DNA of 38,981 nt from contig NZ_CAAF010000079.1 of NCBI RefSeq assembly GCF_000359125.1, positions 1 through 38,981 of the forward strand, read 5' to 3'. The notes beneath the pieces are model-generated. The model worked only from the letters and a program-made list of their open reading frames with translations. It was not told where the DNA came from and searched no databases. The DNA is from Mesorhizobium sp. STM 4661. GTDB lineage: Bacteria; Pseudomonadota; Alphaproteobacteria; Rhizobiales; Rhizobiaceae. A program made the translations under genes and the position numbers. Below, piece after piece: positions 17,318-26,372 of the stretch (position 1 is the stretch's first letter; each line of letters opens with the position of its first letter).

Positions 17318-17689
17318 TTATTGCGCGGCGATGGCGCCGAAGATGATGCCGGAGACAATGCTGACCAGCACGTAGTCGTTGCCGACGCGAATCCACTCCT
17401 GGCCACGGCCCGGGCGGTGCAGACCATAGCGGCCGTAGTCGCGGATCGGCTGGTGGCGCTTCCAGCTGGAATATTTCTGGCCGTTGCGCCAATGGTTCCG
17501 CTTCACGACGACCTTCTTCTTCACCACGACGCGCTTCCTCACGTCGACGTGCTTGCCGGGCTTCTTCCAGTCGACCTGGCTGTAGTTCGACTGCGGTGCG
17601 TTCGGCGCGTTGAGCGGTGCTGCCTGGCCGGTCAGGGACGTGGCGGCCAGCATCGAGAGGGCGACTGCGGAAAGAATGATGCGTTTCAT
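17318..17689 (-). CDS. RcnB-family periplasmic protein
   Basis: A 123-residue exported protein. The signal peptide covers about residues 1-24 (MKRIILSAVALSMLAATSLTGQAAP). Then come an Asn/Pro/Lys-rich basic stretch with repeated VVVKK units and an RcnB-like core (HWRNGQKYSSWKRH, RDYGRYGLHRPGRGQEWIRV, NDYVLVSIVSGIIFGAI), which matches PF11776. E. coli RcnB modulates Ni/Co export from the periplasm; rhizobial members lack a demonstrated metal role. AAGGAG 7 nt upstream supports the ATG at 17689. Monocistronic, with its own terminator. Confidence 0.85.
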   Translation of the reverse strand: MKRIILSAVALSMLAATSLTGQAAPLNAPNAPQSNYSQVDWKKPGKHVDVRKRVVVKKKVVVKRNHWRNGQKYSSWKRHQPIRDYGRYGLHRPGRGQEWIRVGNDYVLVSIVSGIIFGAIAAQ

Positions 17690-18078
17690 CAGGGGTACTC
17701 CTTGGTTGTCGATGGCTGAGGAATAGAGCCTGAAGCATGAACCGAAACTGAATAGGCAGATTACGTTTTTGTAATGATTTCCTATATTTACAATACATAA
17801 TTCAACACTCTCATCAAACTGGAACTGAATCTGTCGCCCGCACCCGACCGAGCAGGCCCGCGCAAGGCGGCCGGCAATGCAGCCATTTTGCCATCCATCC
17901 ATTTCCGACACGCCCCGTCGCGCGCCAGCCGCTGCCCGAATTGGGCGAAATTTATTATCCGGCTAAAGTAATTCAGAGTATTATCGGCTTCCGCAATGTC
18001 CATGATTCGTGCCCTCTTCCGCCCCTTCGCCGCCACGGCACCCGCGCCGCGGACACCTGTCGAATTGCCGAGGCCGGC
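17690..18078. other. 389-bp divergent intergenic region (rcnB-like / Na-Pi cotransporter)
   Basis: AT-rich between about 17750 and 17820, with the short dyad ATTAC-N6-GTAAT near 17760, which suits the promoter of the RcnB-like gene. A second AT-rich patch at about 17940-17990 (TTATTATCCGG, AGTATTATCGG) could serve the cotransporter. No gene or recognised motif was found; the long + frame upstream of 18079 has no family support. Confidence 0.5.
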
Positions 18079-19743
18079 ATGAGCGGCTCCGTCGTCCTCC
18101 TGCATCTTGCCGGCGCCGTGGCGCTCATGCTGTTCGCCACCCGCATGGTGAAGACCGGCGTCGAGCGCGCCTATGGCGATGTGCTGCGCCACAAGCTGCG
18201 CGCCACCATGCGCAATCCTTTCATGGCGGTCCTGGCCGGCTGCGGCCTGTCGGTCGCGCTGCAAAGCTCCACCGCCGTCACCTTGCTGGTCGGCTCCTTT
18301 GCCGGCGCCGGCATCGTCAGCGGCATGTCGGGCCAGCTTGCCGTGCGTGGCGCCGAGATCGGCTCGGCTTTGGTGGTCAAGCTGCTCACCTTTGATCTTA
18401 CGCTGCTGGTGCCGGTCTGCCTTGTCGCCGGCACCGTCATGTTCATGGCCACGGAACGGCGCGACTGGCGCCAGTTCGGCCGTATCCTGGTCGGCGTCGG
18501 CCTGCTCGTCCTGTCGCTGGAAATGATCGGCCAGGCGTCGGAGCCGCTGCGCCAGAGCACTCTGATGCCGGTCATCGTCAATTATTTCTCCAGCGACCCG
18601 GTCACCGCCTACCTCTTGGCGGCTCTGGTCACCTGGCTGTTCCATTCCTCGATCGCCGCGGTCCTGCTCATGGTCACCCTTGCCGGCCGTGGCTTCATCC
18701 CGCCCGAACTCGGCATCGTGCTGGTGCTCGGCGTCAATCTCGGCTCGTCGATCATCGCGCCGCTGCTCACCCGCAATGCGGAGCCCGGCGTGCGCGTCGT
18801 GCCGATCGGCAATCTCCTGATGCGCGGCATGGGCTCGCTGGTCATGCTCGTCCTTTTCCTGTCGTTCAAGCCGCCGGTCGCCTTTCTTGGCGCCACCGTG
18901 CCCGACCAGATCGTCAACGCCCACATCCTGTTCAATGTGCTGATCCTGCTCGCCGGCCTGCCGCTGGCCGGCCTCGTCTACCGCGCCTCGGAGAAGATCG
19001 TCGCGCTCGGCACCAAGCCGGCGCCGCCCGAGTCGCTCGAAATCATCGAGCTGTCGGCGCTCAATGAAAGCGCCCTCGACACACCGGGCCAGGCGCTGGC
19101 CAACGCCACCCGCGAGGTGGTCCGGGTCTGCGAGACGGTAGAGATCATGCTGAACCGCATCATCGAGCTGTATGAGAGCGCCGACGCCGGCAAGATCAAG
19201 GCGCTGGCCGCGCTCGACGATCGCGTCGACAAAAAGCACGCGGCGATAAAGCTCTATCTGGCCAGGGTCACCAAGAACCCACTCTCCGAGGACGAGGCGC
19301 TGCGCTGCCAGGAACTGATCGGCGCCTGCGTCAAGCTCGAGCAGGTCGGCGACATCATCGTGCGCAACATGCTGGTGCATGTCAGGAAAAAGCTCGAGCG
19401 CGGGCTGGAATTCACGCCCGAGGGCTGGCGCGAGCTCTCCGCCTTCCATGCCTCGGTGCTGGCCAACGCGCGGCTCGCCTTCAACGTGCTGGTGTCGCGC
19501 GACGCCGAAACCGCTCGCCAACTCGTGCTCGAAAAGGACCGGCTGCGCGACCGCGAGAAGGAGACCAGCGCCAGCCATTTCGTGCGGCTGCGCGACGGCA
19601 GCGCCAAGAGCGTCGAGACCAGCTCGATCCATCTCGATACGATCCGCGACTTGAAGCAGATCAACTCGCTGCTCGCCTCGATGGCCTATCCCGTGCTCGA
19701 GGAACGCGGCCTGCTCGGCGGCTCGCGGCTCAAGGCGAGCTAA
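18079..19743 (+). CDS. Na/Pi cotransporter family protein with C-terminal PhoU-like domain
   Basis: A 554-residue inner-membrane protein. The N-terminal 320 residues hold two inverted Na_Pi_cotrans repeats with about eight to nine membrane helices. The first repeat carries the QSSTAV motif (Gln62-Ser-Ser-Thr), and the second has HSSIAA instead of the usual QSS. From about residue 345 a helical soluble domain like PhoU follows (ALANATREVVRVCETVEIML, QVGDIIVRNMLVHV), which in relatives couples transport to phosphate status. Such proteins move phosphate with sodium, mostly by export in bacteria. I chose ATG 18079 because it opens on the first hydrophobic helix; a frame extending to 17941 adds 46 unlikely residues. 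Confidence 0.9.
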   Translation: MSGSVVLLHLAGAVALMLFATRMVKTGVERAYGDVLRHKLRATMRNPFMAVLAGCGLSVALQSSTAVTLLVGSFAGAGIVSGMSGQLAVRGAEIGSALVVKLLTFDLTLLVPVCLVAGTVMFMATERRDWRQFGRILVGVGLLVLSLEMIGQASEPLRQSTLMPVIVNYFSSDPVTAYLLAALVTWLFHSSIAAVLLMVTLAGRGFIPPELGIVLVLGVNLGSSIIAPLLTRNAEPGVRVVPIGNLLMRGMGSLVMLVLFLSFKPPVAFLGATVPDQIVNAHILFNVLILLAGLPLAGLVYRASEKIVALGTKPAPPESLEIIELSALNESALDTPGQALANATREVVRVCETVEIMLNRIIELYESADAGKIKALAALDDRVDKKHAAIKLYLARVTKNPLSEDEALRCQELIGACVKLEQVGDIIVRNMLVHVRKKLERGLEFTPEGWRELSAFHASVLANARLAFNVLVSRDAETARQLVLEKDRLRDREKETSASHFVRLRDGSAKSVETSSIHLDTIRDLKQINSLLASMAYPVLEERGLLGGSRLKAS

Positions 19744-19840
19744 TCAAGAAAACCTAAAGCGGGCTTCGACAATTTCTGGATTGCCCGCGGCTCTTATCCG
19801 TGATTTGAGGCCAACTCATTTCAGGATCGCTTTTCGCATC

Positions 19841-21022
19841 ATGCTGCCCCTCTTCGCCCTGTTCTTTGCCGCCTTCGCTTTCGGCACCACCGAGTTCGTC
19901 ATTGCCGGCGTGCTGCCGCAGGTGGCGCAAGGGCTTGGCGTTTCGGTTCCGACCGCCGGCTATCTCGTCTCCGGCTATGCCGGCGGTATCGCGGTCGGCG
20001 GCCCGTTGTTGGCTCTCGCCACCAACGGCATCTCCCGCAAGGCCTTGCTGCTCGGTCTCGCCATCGCCTTCACCATCGGCCAGGCTGCCTGCGCGCTAGC
20101 GCCCGACTTTTCATCCATGCTGCTTTTGCGCATTGCCGTGGCCGTGGCGCATGGCGCCTATTTCGGCGTCGCCATGGTGGTCGCGGTCGGCCTCGTTCCT
20201 AAGGACAAGCGCGGCATGGCTGTGGCGGTTATCCTGTCCGGCCTCACTGTCTCCAACGTCATCGGCGTGCCGGCCGGCACCGCGATCGGCAATCTCTGGG
20301 GCTGGCGTGCCACCTTCTGGGTCATGTGCGCGCTGGGCGTGGTGGCGACCTTGGCCATGCTGGCGCTTTTGCCGCGCACGACAGGTGCATCGAACCGACC
20401 GGCGGGGTTTGCCCGCGAGGTGCGCGTGCTGGCCCGCCAGCAAGTCTGGACCTCGCTGATCCTCATGCTGATGCTGATGATCGGCCAATTCACCCTGTTC
20501 ACCTACATCACGCCGACATTGCTTGAAGTCACCGGCCTCGACGAGAGCCTGGTGCCCTGGGTGCTGCTGCTCAACGGCGTCGGCGCCACGCTCGGCGTCT
20601 TTCTCGGCGGCAAGCTTGCCGACTGGAAGCTGATGCCTTCGCTGATCACCATGCTTTTCCTGCAGGCGATGGTGCTGGCGGTGATCTATGCCGTCAGCCC
20701 CTATCCCGTGCCGATGATCGTTGCGATCGTCATCTGGGGTGGCCTCAACTTCGCCATCGGCACGCCGATCCAGACCCGCATCCTGGCCTGGACCGCTGAC
20801 GCCTCCAACCTTGCTTCCTCGCTCATTCCCTCCGGCTTCAATGTCGGCATAGCGCTGGCCGCATCGCTCGGAGCCGCCATGCTCAATGGCGGTTATGGCT
20901 ATCGCAGCCTGCCGGTTGTTGGCGCGATGGCCATGCTGGTCGCCGTTGCCGTCGCCTTTGCCTCCTACATTGCGGAAGAGCGCGGCAAGGCGACGCCGCC
21001 GGTCCCGGCCGCCGCCCAATAG
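19841..21022 (+). CDS. MFS transporter, DHA1 (drug:H+ antiporter-1) type
   Basis: A 393-residue, 12-helix major facilitator of the AraJ/YdhP-like DHA1 group. MLPLFALFFAAFAFGTTEFV is the typical first helix, followed by AGYLVSGYAGGIAVGGPLLA, GLTVSNVIGVPAGTAIG (motif C-like) and a C-terminal half with TPIQTRILAWTADASNLASS. Efflux of drugs or metabolites is the family role. I chose ATG 19841 because the first helix begins there; a TTG at 19781 is in frame upstream. A truncated, diverged copy of its last 55 codons lies at 27335-27505, after the intervening ABC operon. Confidence 0.93.
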   Translation: MLPLFALFFAAFAFGTTEFVIAGVLPQVAQGLGVSVPTAGYLVSGYAGGIAVGGPLLALATNGISRKALLLGLAIAFTIGQAACALAPDFSSMLLLRIAVAVAHGAYFGVAMVVAVGLVPKDKRGMAVAVILSGLTVSNVIGVPAGTAIGNLWGWRATFWVMCALGVVATLAMLALLPRTTGASNRPAGFAREVRVLARQQVWTSLILMLMLMIGQFTLFTYITPTLLEVTGLDESLVPWVLLLNGVGATLGVFLGGKLADWKLMPSLITMLFLQAMVLAVIYAVSPYPVPMIVAIVIWGGLNFAIGTPIQTRILAWTADASNLASSLIPSGFNVGIALAASLGAAMLNGGYGYRSLPVVGAMAMLVAVAVAFASYIAEERGKATPPVPAAAQ

Positions 21023-21354
21023 GCGGTACCGACAGCATCACCTCCGCCAGCGCAGCAGGCGCATGGCGTTATCAGAACCACCGGCACGGTGGCGCGGGTA
21101 TCGGCCATGATGGCCAGCCTCGCACCGAGCCTACGCGAAACTCAGATGGCCATCGTGTCCTGTCGAGCGACAGACGTCACCGTTTGACCTGAGTGGTTCA
21201 TTTTTGCACAGCCGAGGACGCTTTGGCCATTCGCAAACAGACAAGGTTGGTGGTGGCGATGATGACGGGTGCGCGAAGAGCTTGACGTATCCGATTGACA
21301 TCATCCAAAAATCCGATCAAATTTTTACCAACTGATAAAAAAGGGGAACTGACA
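21023..21354. other. 332-bp intergenic region upstream of the BMP operon
   Basis: Must hold the operon promoter, for which TTGACA at about 21295 is a candidate -35 without a convincing -10. It also has the short dyad CTGTCG-AG-CGACAG near 21155. No coding frame was recognised. It could contain the left junction of the inserted segment, but I see no transposase or integrase remnant. Confidence 0.45.
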
Positions 21355-22341
21355 ATGACAAATCAGACCATAGTTTCGCGTCGAACCGTACTGGCGTCGG
21401 GGTTGGCGCTTGGCGCGGGCATCCTGGTACCGGCCGCACGAGCACAAGGGGTGCTCAAGGTTGCCGGCATTCACGCATCTCCCGTCGAAAATGCATGGAA
21501 TGCGTGCCTTCACAAGGCGCTCAAGGACGCAGCCGCCGAAGGCGCCATCGACTATGTCTTTTCCGAAGGCGTGTCCGGGACAGACTACCCACGAGCCATG
21601 CGCGAATACGTCGAGCAGGGTTGCAAACTGATCGTCGGGGAATCCTATGCCGTCGAGCGCGAAGCCCGCCAGGTCGCGGCCGACTATCCCGACACGGCTT
21701 TCCTCATGGGATCCAGCGGCGAAGCTGCGGGCCAGAATTTCGGCGTCTTCGGTACCTGGAACCATGGCGGCGCCTATCTGGCGGGAATGCTGGCCGGCTC
21801 AATGACAAAATCGGGCATTGTCGGCTCCGTTGGCGCTATTCCAATCCCCGAGGTCAACATGCTGATCAACGCCTTTACGGCTGGCGTGAGGGAAGTTCGC
21901 CCGGATGCCAAGCGCCTCGTCTCCTTTATCGGCACGTTCTTCGATCCGCCGAAAGCGCGCGAAGCCGGCCTTGCCCAGATCGACGCTGGCGCCGACATCC
22001 TCTTTGGCGAACGTATCGGCACAGCCGATGCCGCCAAGGAGCGCGGCATAAAGTCGATCGGATCACTCATCGACTATACGCCGCGTTATCCCGGTACAGT
22101 TTTCGCCAACGCGATGTGGTATTTCAGACCGATTCTCGATGCGGCCATCGCCGACGTGAAGGCCGCGAAGCCGGCCGGTAACAGCTACACCCATTTCGGC
22201 CTGATGAAATATGGTGGCAGCGACATCGTTTACGTGAAAGGTGTCGCCTCGGCCGAAGCCGAGGCTGCGATGGAGGCCAAGCGTGCCGCCATCAAATCCG
22301 GGGCTTTCGAGGTTCCAATCATGATGGAGCAACCCACCTAA
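21355..22341 (+). CDS. BMP-family ABC transporter substrate-binding protein (Tat-type signal)
   Basis: A 328-residue periplasmic binding protein of the BMP/PnrA-like family, whose known members bind purine nucleosides, riboflavin or related heterocycles. The N-terminus carries a Tat-like signal (SRRTVLASGLALGAG...), with probable cleavage after ARA at about residue 32, so it may be exported folded. Family features include LKVAGIHASPVENAWN, YVFSEGVSGTDYPRAMREYV, GVFGTWNHGGAYLAGMLAG and PEVNMLINAFTAGVRE. AAGGGGAA lies about 8 nt before ATG 21355. It is the first gene of a five-gene operon (binding protein, amidase, ATPase, two permeases). Ligand unknown. Confidence 0.92.
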   Translation: MTNQTIVSRRTVLASGLALGAGILVPAARAQGVLKVAGIHASPVENAWNACLHKALKDAAAEGAIDYVFSEGVSGTDYPRAMREYVEQGCKLIVGESYAVEREARQVAADYPDTAFLMGSSGEAAGQNFGVFGTWNHGGAYLAGMLAGSMTKSGIVGSVGAIPIPEVNMLINAFTAGVREVRPDAKRLVSFIGTFFDPPKAREAGLAQIDAGADILFGERIGTADAAKERGIKSIGSLIDYTPRYPGTVFANAMWYFRPILDAAIADVKAAKPAGNSYTHFGLMKYGGSDIVYVKGVASAEAEAAMEAKRAAIKSGAFEVPIMMEQPT

Positions 22342-22368
22342 ACGCTTGCGATCGCGTGGTTTGCGGCC

Positions 22369-23802
22369 GTGTTGAAATCCTCGAAGCAAGTGGAACCGCG
22401 TGACGATGCCACGGCGCTTGCGGAACTGATCGACTCCAGCGCGCTCTCCTGCACCGACGCTATGGCGGCGGCGGTGGCGGCAGCCATAGCGCATGCCGAT
22501 ACCGGAGCGATCTGTCGTCTTGACGCGGACAGCGGCATGGAGGCGGCAAGTGCCGCCGAACGGGAACGCCTGGCCGATCCCGCGCGGTTCGCCGGGCGGC
22601 CCTTTAGGGGCGTCCCAACCCTGGCTAAGGACCTCGGCGGGCCGTTTGCGGGTTTCGCGGTTCATGCGGGTTCTCGCGCCCTTGCTGGACGTGCGGACGG
22701 TTCCGCCGATTCCGAGTTTGCGAAGCGCTTTCGCGATGCCGGCCTTTGCCTTTTCGGCCTTACCACCAGCCCGGAATTCGGATTGTCGTTGACGAGCGAA
22801 CCGCTACGCGGCCCGATTTGCCACAACCCTCTTGATCCGACGCGAACGGCTGGGGGCTCTTCCGGCGGCGCCGCCGCGGCCGTCGCTTCCGGCATCGTGT
22901 CGATAGCCCACGCCACGGACGCGGGTGGCTCGATCCGGGTTCCGGCGGCCTGCTGCGGCCTCGTGGGTCTAAAACCGACGCGTGGCGCCATGCCCGGCGG
23001 GCCGCTTTTCACCAATCATCTCGGTGGCATCGCCAGCGAGATGGCGGTATGCCGCTCGGTTCGCGATACGGCATTGATTTTCCAGGCCCTTCGCGGCAGC
23101 GCAAAAGGTCCCGGCGCCGATCCCGCTGTCGTGAACCATCGTGAAAGCAAGCTACGCATTGGCTTGCTGACCGACACCGGCGCCCTTCATCCTACCGATG
23201 ATTTGCGATGCGAAGCCGTTCTTGCGGCTGGGTGCTTGCTGGAAGCAGGTGGACACGAGATCATACCGCTCGGCTGGGACGCTTTCGAAAAATGCACCGC
23301 CGCAAGCCAGAGTGCGTTCGGCAGTATCATTTCGGTGAACCTTACCAGCCTCGCCGACAGCGACATGGAGCGCGTAGAGCCGCTCACGCGCGCCTTTGCG
23401 GAGCGTGGCCGACGGATGACGGGTGCGCGGTTATGGGACGCGTTGAATGACGCCGTTCATGTCAGTCGCGATGTCTGGGCTCTCTTCGACGCTGTGGATA
23501 TCATTTTGACGCCCATGCTTTCTTGCGCGCCGTTGGCGCTGGGTTCCTTTCCTGTCGACCATGCGGACACCGAATTGCATCTGGATCGAATGGCAGCTTT
23601 CGCGCCGACGGCGTCACTTGCCAATATATCAGGCTTCCCGGCGATCACCTTGCCCTTTGGCCGTGACCCAATGGGCTTACCCCTGCCGGTGCAGATGCTC
23701 GCTCCAATGGGGCAAGACAATCTGCTGCTCCACCTGGCCGCACATCTTGAAGCGGCAGGGCGCTGGCAGCACCGCTTTCCAGTTGCTGGGCTGGTGTCAT
23801 GA
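22369..23802 (+). CDS. Amidase signature-family hydrolase in the BMP transporter operon
   Basis: A 477-residue amidase with the full Ser-cisSer-Lys triad. Lys87 is in GVPTLAKDLGG, Ser163 in TAGGSSGGAAAAVASG and Ser187 in DAGGSIRVPAACCGLVGLKP, all spaced as in the family. Amidases of this class hydrolyse carboxamides, ureido compounds or cyclic imides. The start is GTG 22369, 27 bp after the preceding stop; its end overlaps the ATPase start by the ATGA quartet (23799-23802), showing translational coupling. Placement inside an importer operon suggests that it acts on the imported compound. A cytoplasmic location follows from the absence of a signal peptide. Substrate unknown. Confidence 0.93.
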   Translation: MLKSSKQVEPRDDATALAELIDSSALSCTDAMAAAVAAAIAHADTGAICRLDADSGMEAASAAERERLADPARFAGRPFRGVPTLAKDLGGPFAGFAVHAGSRALAGRADGSADSEFAKRFRDAGLCLFGLTTSPEFGLSLTSEPLRGPICHNPLDPTRTAGGSSGGAAAAVASGIVSIAHATDAGGSIRVPAACCGLVGLKPTRGAMPGGPLFTNHLGGIASEMAVCRSVRDTALIFQALRGSAKGPGADPAVVNHRESKLRIGLLTDTGALHPTDDLRCEAVLAAGCLLEAGGHEIIPLGWDAFEKCTAASQSAFGSIISVNLTSLADSDMERVEPLTRAFAERGRRMTGARLWDALNDAVHVSRDVWALFDAVDIILTPMLSCAPLALGSFPVDHADTELHLDRMAAFAPTASLANISGFPAITLPFGRDPMGLPLPVQMLAPMGQDNLLLHLAAHLEAAGRWQHRFPVAGLVS

Positions 23803-25333
23803 CCGAAACGCCGGTTCTCGAATTGTCCGGGATCAGCAAGCGCTTCGGCGACATCGTCGCCAACGAGAATATCTCCATCTCGCTCGCCAGGGGCGAAATC
23901 CTGGCGTTGCTGGGCGAAAACGGCGCCGGCAAGACGACATTGATGAGTATACTCTTTGGACACTACAGGGCCGATTCCGGTGGCGTCCTGATTGATGGGT
24001 GGAACTGCCTCCGGGCAAACCCCGGGCGGCGATCCGGGCCGGCATCGGCATGGTGCACCAGCATTTTTCGCTGGCGCCAAATCTGACGGTCCTCGACAAC
24101 ATCATGACCGGCACCGAAAAGCTATGGTCCTTCAAGTCGGAAACGGTCACGGCGCGGACAAAACTTCTCGGCATTGTTCAGCGTTTCGGCCTGGACGTCG
24201 ATCCCGACGCTCGCCTGGGCGACCTGTCGGTTGGCGAACAGCAACGCGTGGAGATACTCAAGGCACTCTACAACGACGCGCGCATCCTGATCCTCGACGA
24301 GCCGACGGCAGTGCTGACAAACATCGAGGCCGAGCGTTTGTTTCGCACGCTGAAGGAAATGGCGAGGCAAGGGCTGTCGCTGATCTTTATTTCCCACAAG
24401 CTCGATGAGGTCATGGCCGCTGCCGACCGCATCGTTGTCCTGCGCGGTGGCAAGGTGGCGGCGGAACGCCTGGTGGGCCAGACCAGCAAGGCGGATCTGG
24501 CCGAACTGATGGTTGGCCACAGGGTAACGCGCCCGGTACGCGACCAGGCCGCGCCCGGTGCGGTTGTTTTCGAGGTGACGGGCGTGACCGTGCGCCAGGG
24601 TGGTGTCGACAGGCTAAAGGATGTCAGCTTCCATCTGTGCGCCGGCGAGACGCTCGGGATCATCGGGGTCTCGGGAAACGGCCAGACAACGCTCGCTCAT
24701 CTTGTGTCTGGCCTTGCGAAGCCAAGCGACGGCGGCATGCTGCTATTCGGCGAGCCCGTAGCCAATCTCAGTGTGCGAGGCTTGATCGAATCCGGCGTTG
24801 GGCGAATTCCGGAGGACCGCAACAAAGAGGGCGCCATCGGCGAGATGTCGATCTGGGAAAACACGATACTGGAGCGCGTCTGGTCGCCTGCGTTCTCGAA
24901 GTACGGTCTGGTGAACCGCAAGGCCGGTATGGCTTTCGCGGAAAGGATCATCGCGGATTTTGACGTGCGTGGAGGCAAACCCGCCAGCCGCACCCGTCTT
25001 CTGTCTGGCGGCAACATGCAGAAGCTTATTCTCGGACGCAATCTGTCCGATCGGCCCCGCATCCTCATTGCCGCCCAACCCACGCGCGGGCTCGACGAAG
25101 GCGCGGTAGCGGCGGTGCATGCCCGCATACTGGAAGCGCGCAGGCAAGGGACGGCGGTGCTGCTGATCTCGGAAGATCTCGACGAGGTGATCGGCCTTGC
25201 CGATCGCATACAGGCCATCGTCAACGGCAGGCTGTCGCCGGCAATCGCGGCGGAAACGGCGGATCCACGCAGGCTCGGCCTGATGATGGCGGGCGAATGG
25301 CGCCAGACGGAAGGGGCAGTCAATGCGTCTTGA
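23799..25333 (+). pseudogene. BMP-type ABC transporter double ATPase, frameshifted
   Basis: Together the two frames make one full-length (about 510 residues) ATPase of the YufO/RbsA type with two nucleotide-binding domains. Frame one (from 23799) holds the N-terminus and Walker A (LLGENGAGKTTLMS) up to GVLIDG. Frame two continues VELPPGKPRAAIRAGIGMVHQHFSL, signature LSVGEQQRVEIL, Walker B ILILDEPTAVLT. The second domain has a degenerate P-loop (GVSGNGQTT) and LLSGGNMQKLILGRNLS. The join is at GATGGGTGGAA (23994-24004). One more G (GGGG) would restore DGVELPPG, so this is a one-base deletion in a G run: a true mutation, a sequencing error, or less likely programmed -1 frameshifting. As written, a chain starting at 23799 ends at 24086. 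Confidence 0.9.
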
Positions 25334-26372
25334 GCGGCGCAGCCACAGGCCACTGTTCCTCGTTCTCGTCTCGCCGCTGATCGCGATCGCGGCAGCGCTG
25401 GCAATCGCCGGGATTCTGATCGCTATGGCCGGCGCGCCAGTACTCGAGGCCTATTGGCGTATTGGCGTTGGTGCTTTCGGTTCACGCCTTGCCGCCACTG
25501 AAACACTGACGCGTGCTACGCCGCTCATCCTCACCGGTCTGGCGGCCGCGGTCGCCTTCCGGGCACGGCTCTGGAACATCGGCGCCGAAGGGCAATTCTA
25601 CGTCGGCGCGATTACGGTCGCCGCCCTTGGCTCCGGTGCCCTCTCCAGCCTTCCGGGGGCAGTACTGATTCCCATCCTGTTTGCCGCCGGCGCCTTGGCC
25701 GGAATGGTGCTGATGCTGTTACCTTTGTGGCTGCGACTTCGCTTTTCCGTCGACGAGGTGGTGACCAGCCTGCTCTTGAACTTCGTGGCCGTATTGTTCG
25801 TGTCGCTGCTGATTGATGGCGTGCTCAAGGATCCTCTGGCTTTCGGCTGGCCACAGTCCCTGCCGGTTGGCGATCATGCATTGCTGCCCAAGCTGATTGC
25901 CCGGTCGCGCCTTCACATTGGCCTGGCCGTGGCCGTGGCTGCGGCAGTCATCATCCATCTCGTGCAATCGCGCACCGTATTCGGCATGCGCTCGCGTGCA
26001 GCCGGCCTCAGTCCCGCTGGCGCCGTCTTCGCGGGCGTGCCTTTTGGCCGCACGCTCGTGATGGTGGCCTGTCTTTCCGGAGGGTTGGCTGGGCTTTCGG
26101 GCGCCATAGAGGTGATGGGCGTCAAAGGGTACGTCACCACCGACCTTTCGCCAGGTTACGGCTACTCGGGCATCATCGTCGCAATGCTTGCCAATTTGCA
26201 TCCTGTCGGGGTGATCGCTGCTACTGTTTTCACGGCGGCGATGTTCGTCGGCGCCGACGGCATGAGCCGGGCGCTCGGTATCCCGAGCTATATCGCCGAC
26301 GTTACAGTGGCGCTATCGCTGCTGACGATGCTCATCGCTCTGTTCCTCACACAATACAGGATCCGCAGATGA
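25323..26372 (+). CDS. BMP-type ABC transporter permease 1 (YufP-like)
   Basis: A 349-residue inner-membrane permease of the branched-chain/sugar (BPD_transp_2) class that pairs with BMP binding proteins. About eight to ten hydrophobic helices are visible, from VSPLIAIAAALAIAGILIAM to VALSLLTMLIALFLTQYR. The family segments ATPLILTGLAAAVAFRARLWN, NIGAEGQFYVGA and GIIVAMLANLHPVGV are present. The start ATG 25323 overlaps the ATPase 3' end by 11 bp and the stop overlaps the next gene's ATG (ATGA at 26369-26372), so the genes are translationally coupled. Confidence 0.93.
   Translation: MRLERRSHRPLFLVLVSPLIAIAAALAIAGILIAMAGAPVLEAYWRIGVGAFGSRLAATETLTRATPLILTGLAAAVAFRARLWNIGAEGQFYVGAITVAALGSGALSSLPGAVLIPILFAAGALAGMVLMLLPLWLRLRFSVDEVVTSLLLNFVAVLFVSLLIDGVLKDPLAFGWPQSLPVGDHALLPKLIARSRLHIGLAVAVAAAVIIHLVQSRTVFGMRSRAAGLSPAGAVFAGVPFGRTLVMVACLSGGLAGLSGAIEVMGVKGYVTTDLSPGYGYSGIIVAMLANLHPVGVIAATVFTAAMFVGADGMSRALGIPSYIADVTVALSLLTMLIALFLTQYRIRR

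Noticed and set aside
17788..19632. 614-codon open frame on the minus strand opposite the Na/Pi cotransporter gene
   Set aside because: It is an antisense shadow in GC-rich DNA: His/Gln/Arg/Asp-rich composition, no motifs, while the + strand protein has clear membrane helices and the QSST motif.
21060..21350. Insertion-sequence or integrase remnant at the left edge of the BMP operon
   Set aside because: Looked for transposase-like translation and terminal inverted repeats on both strands; saw only a short CTGTCG/CGACAG dyad.
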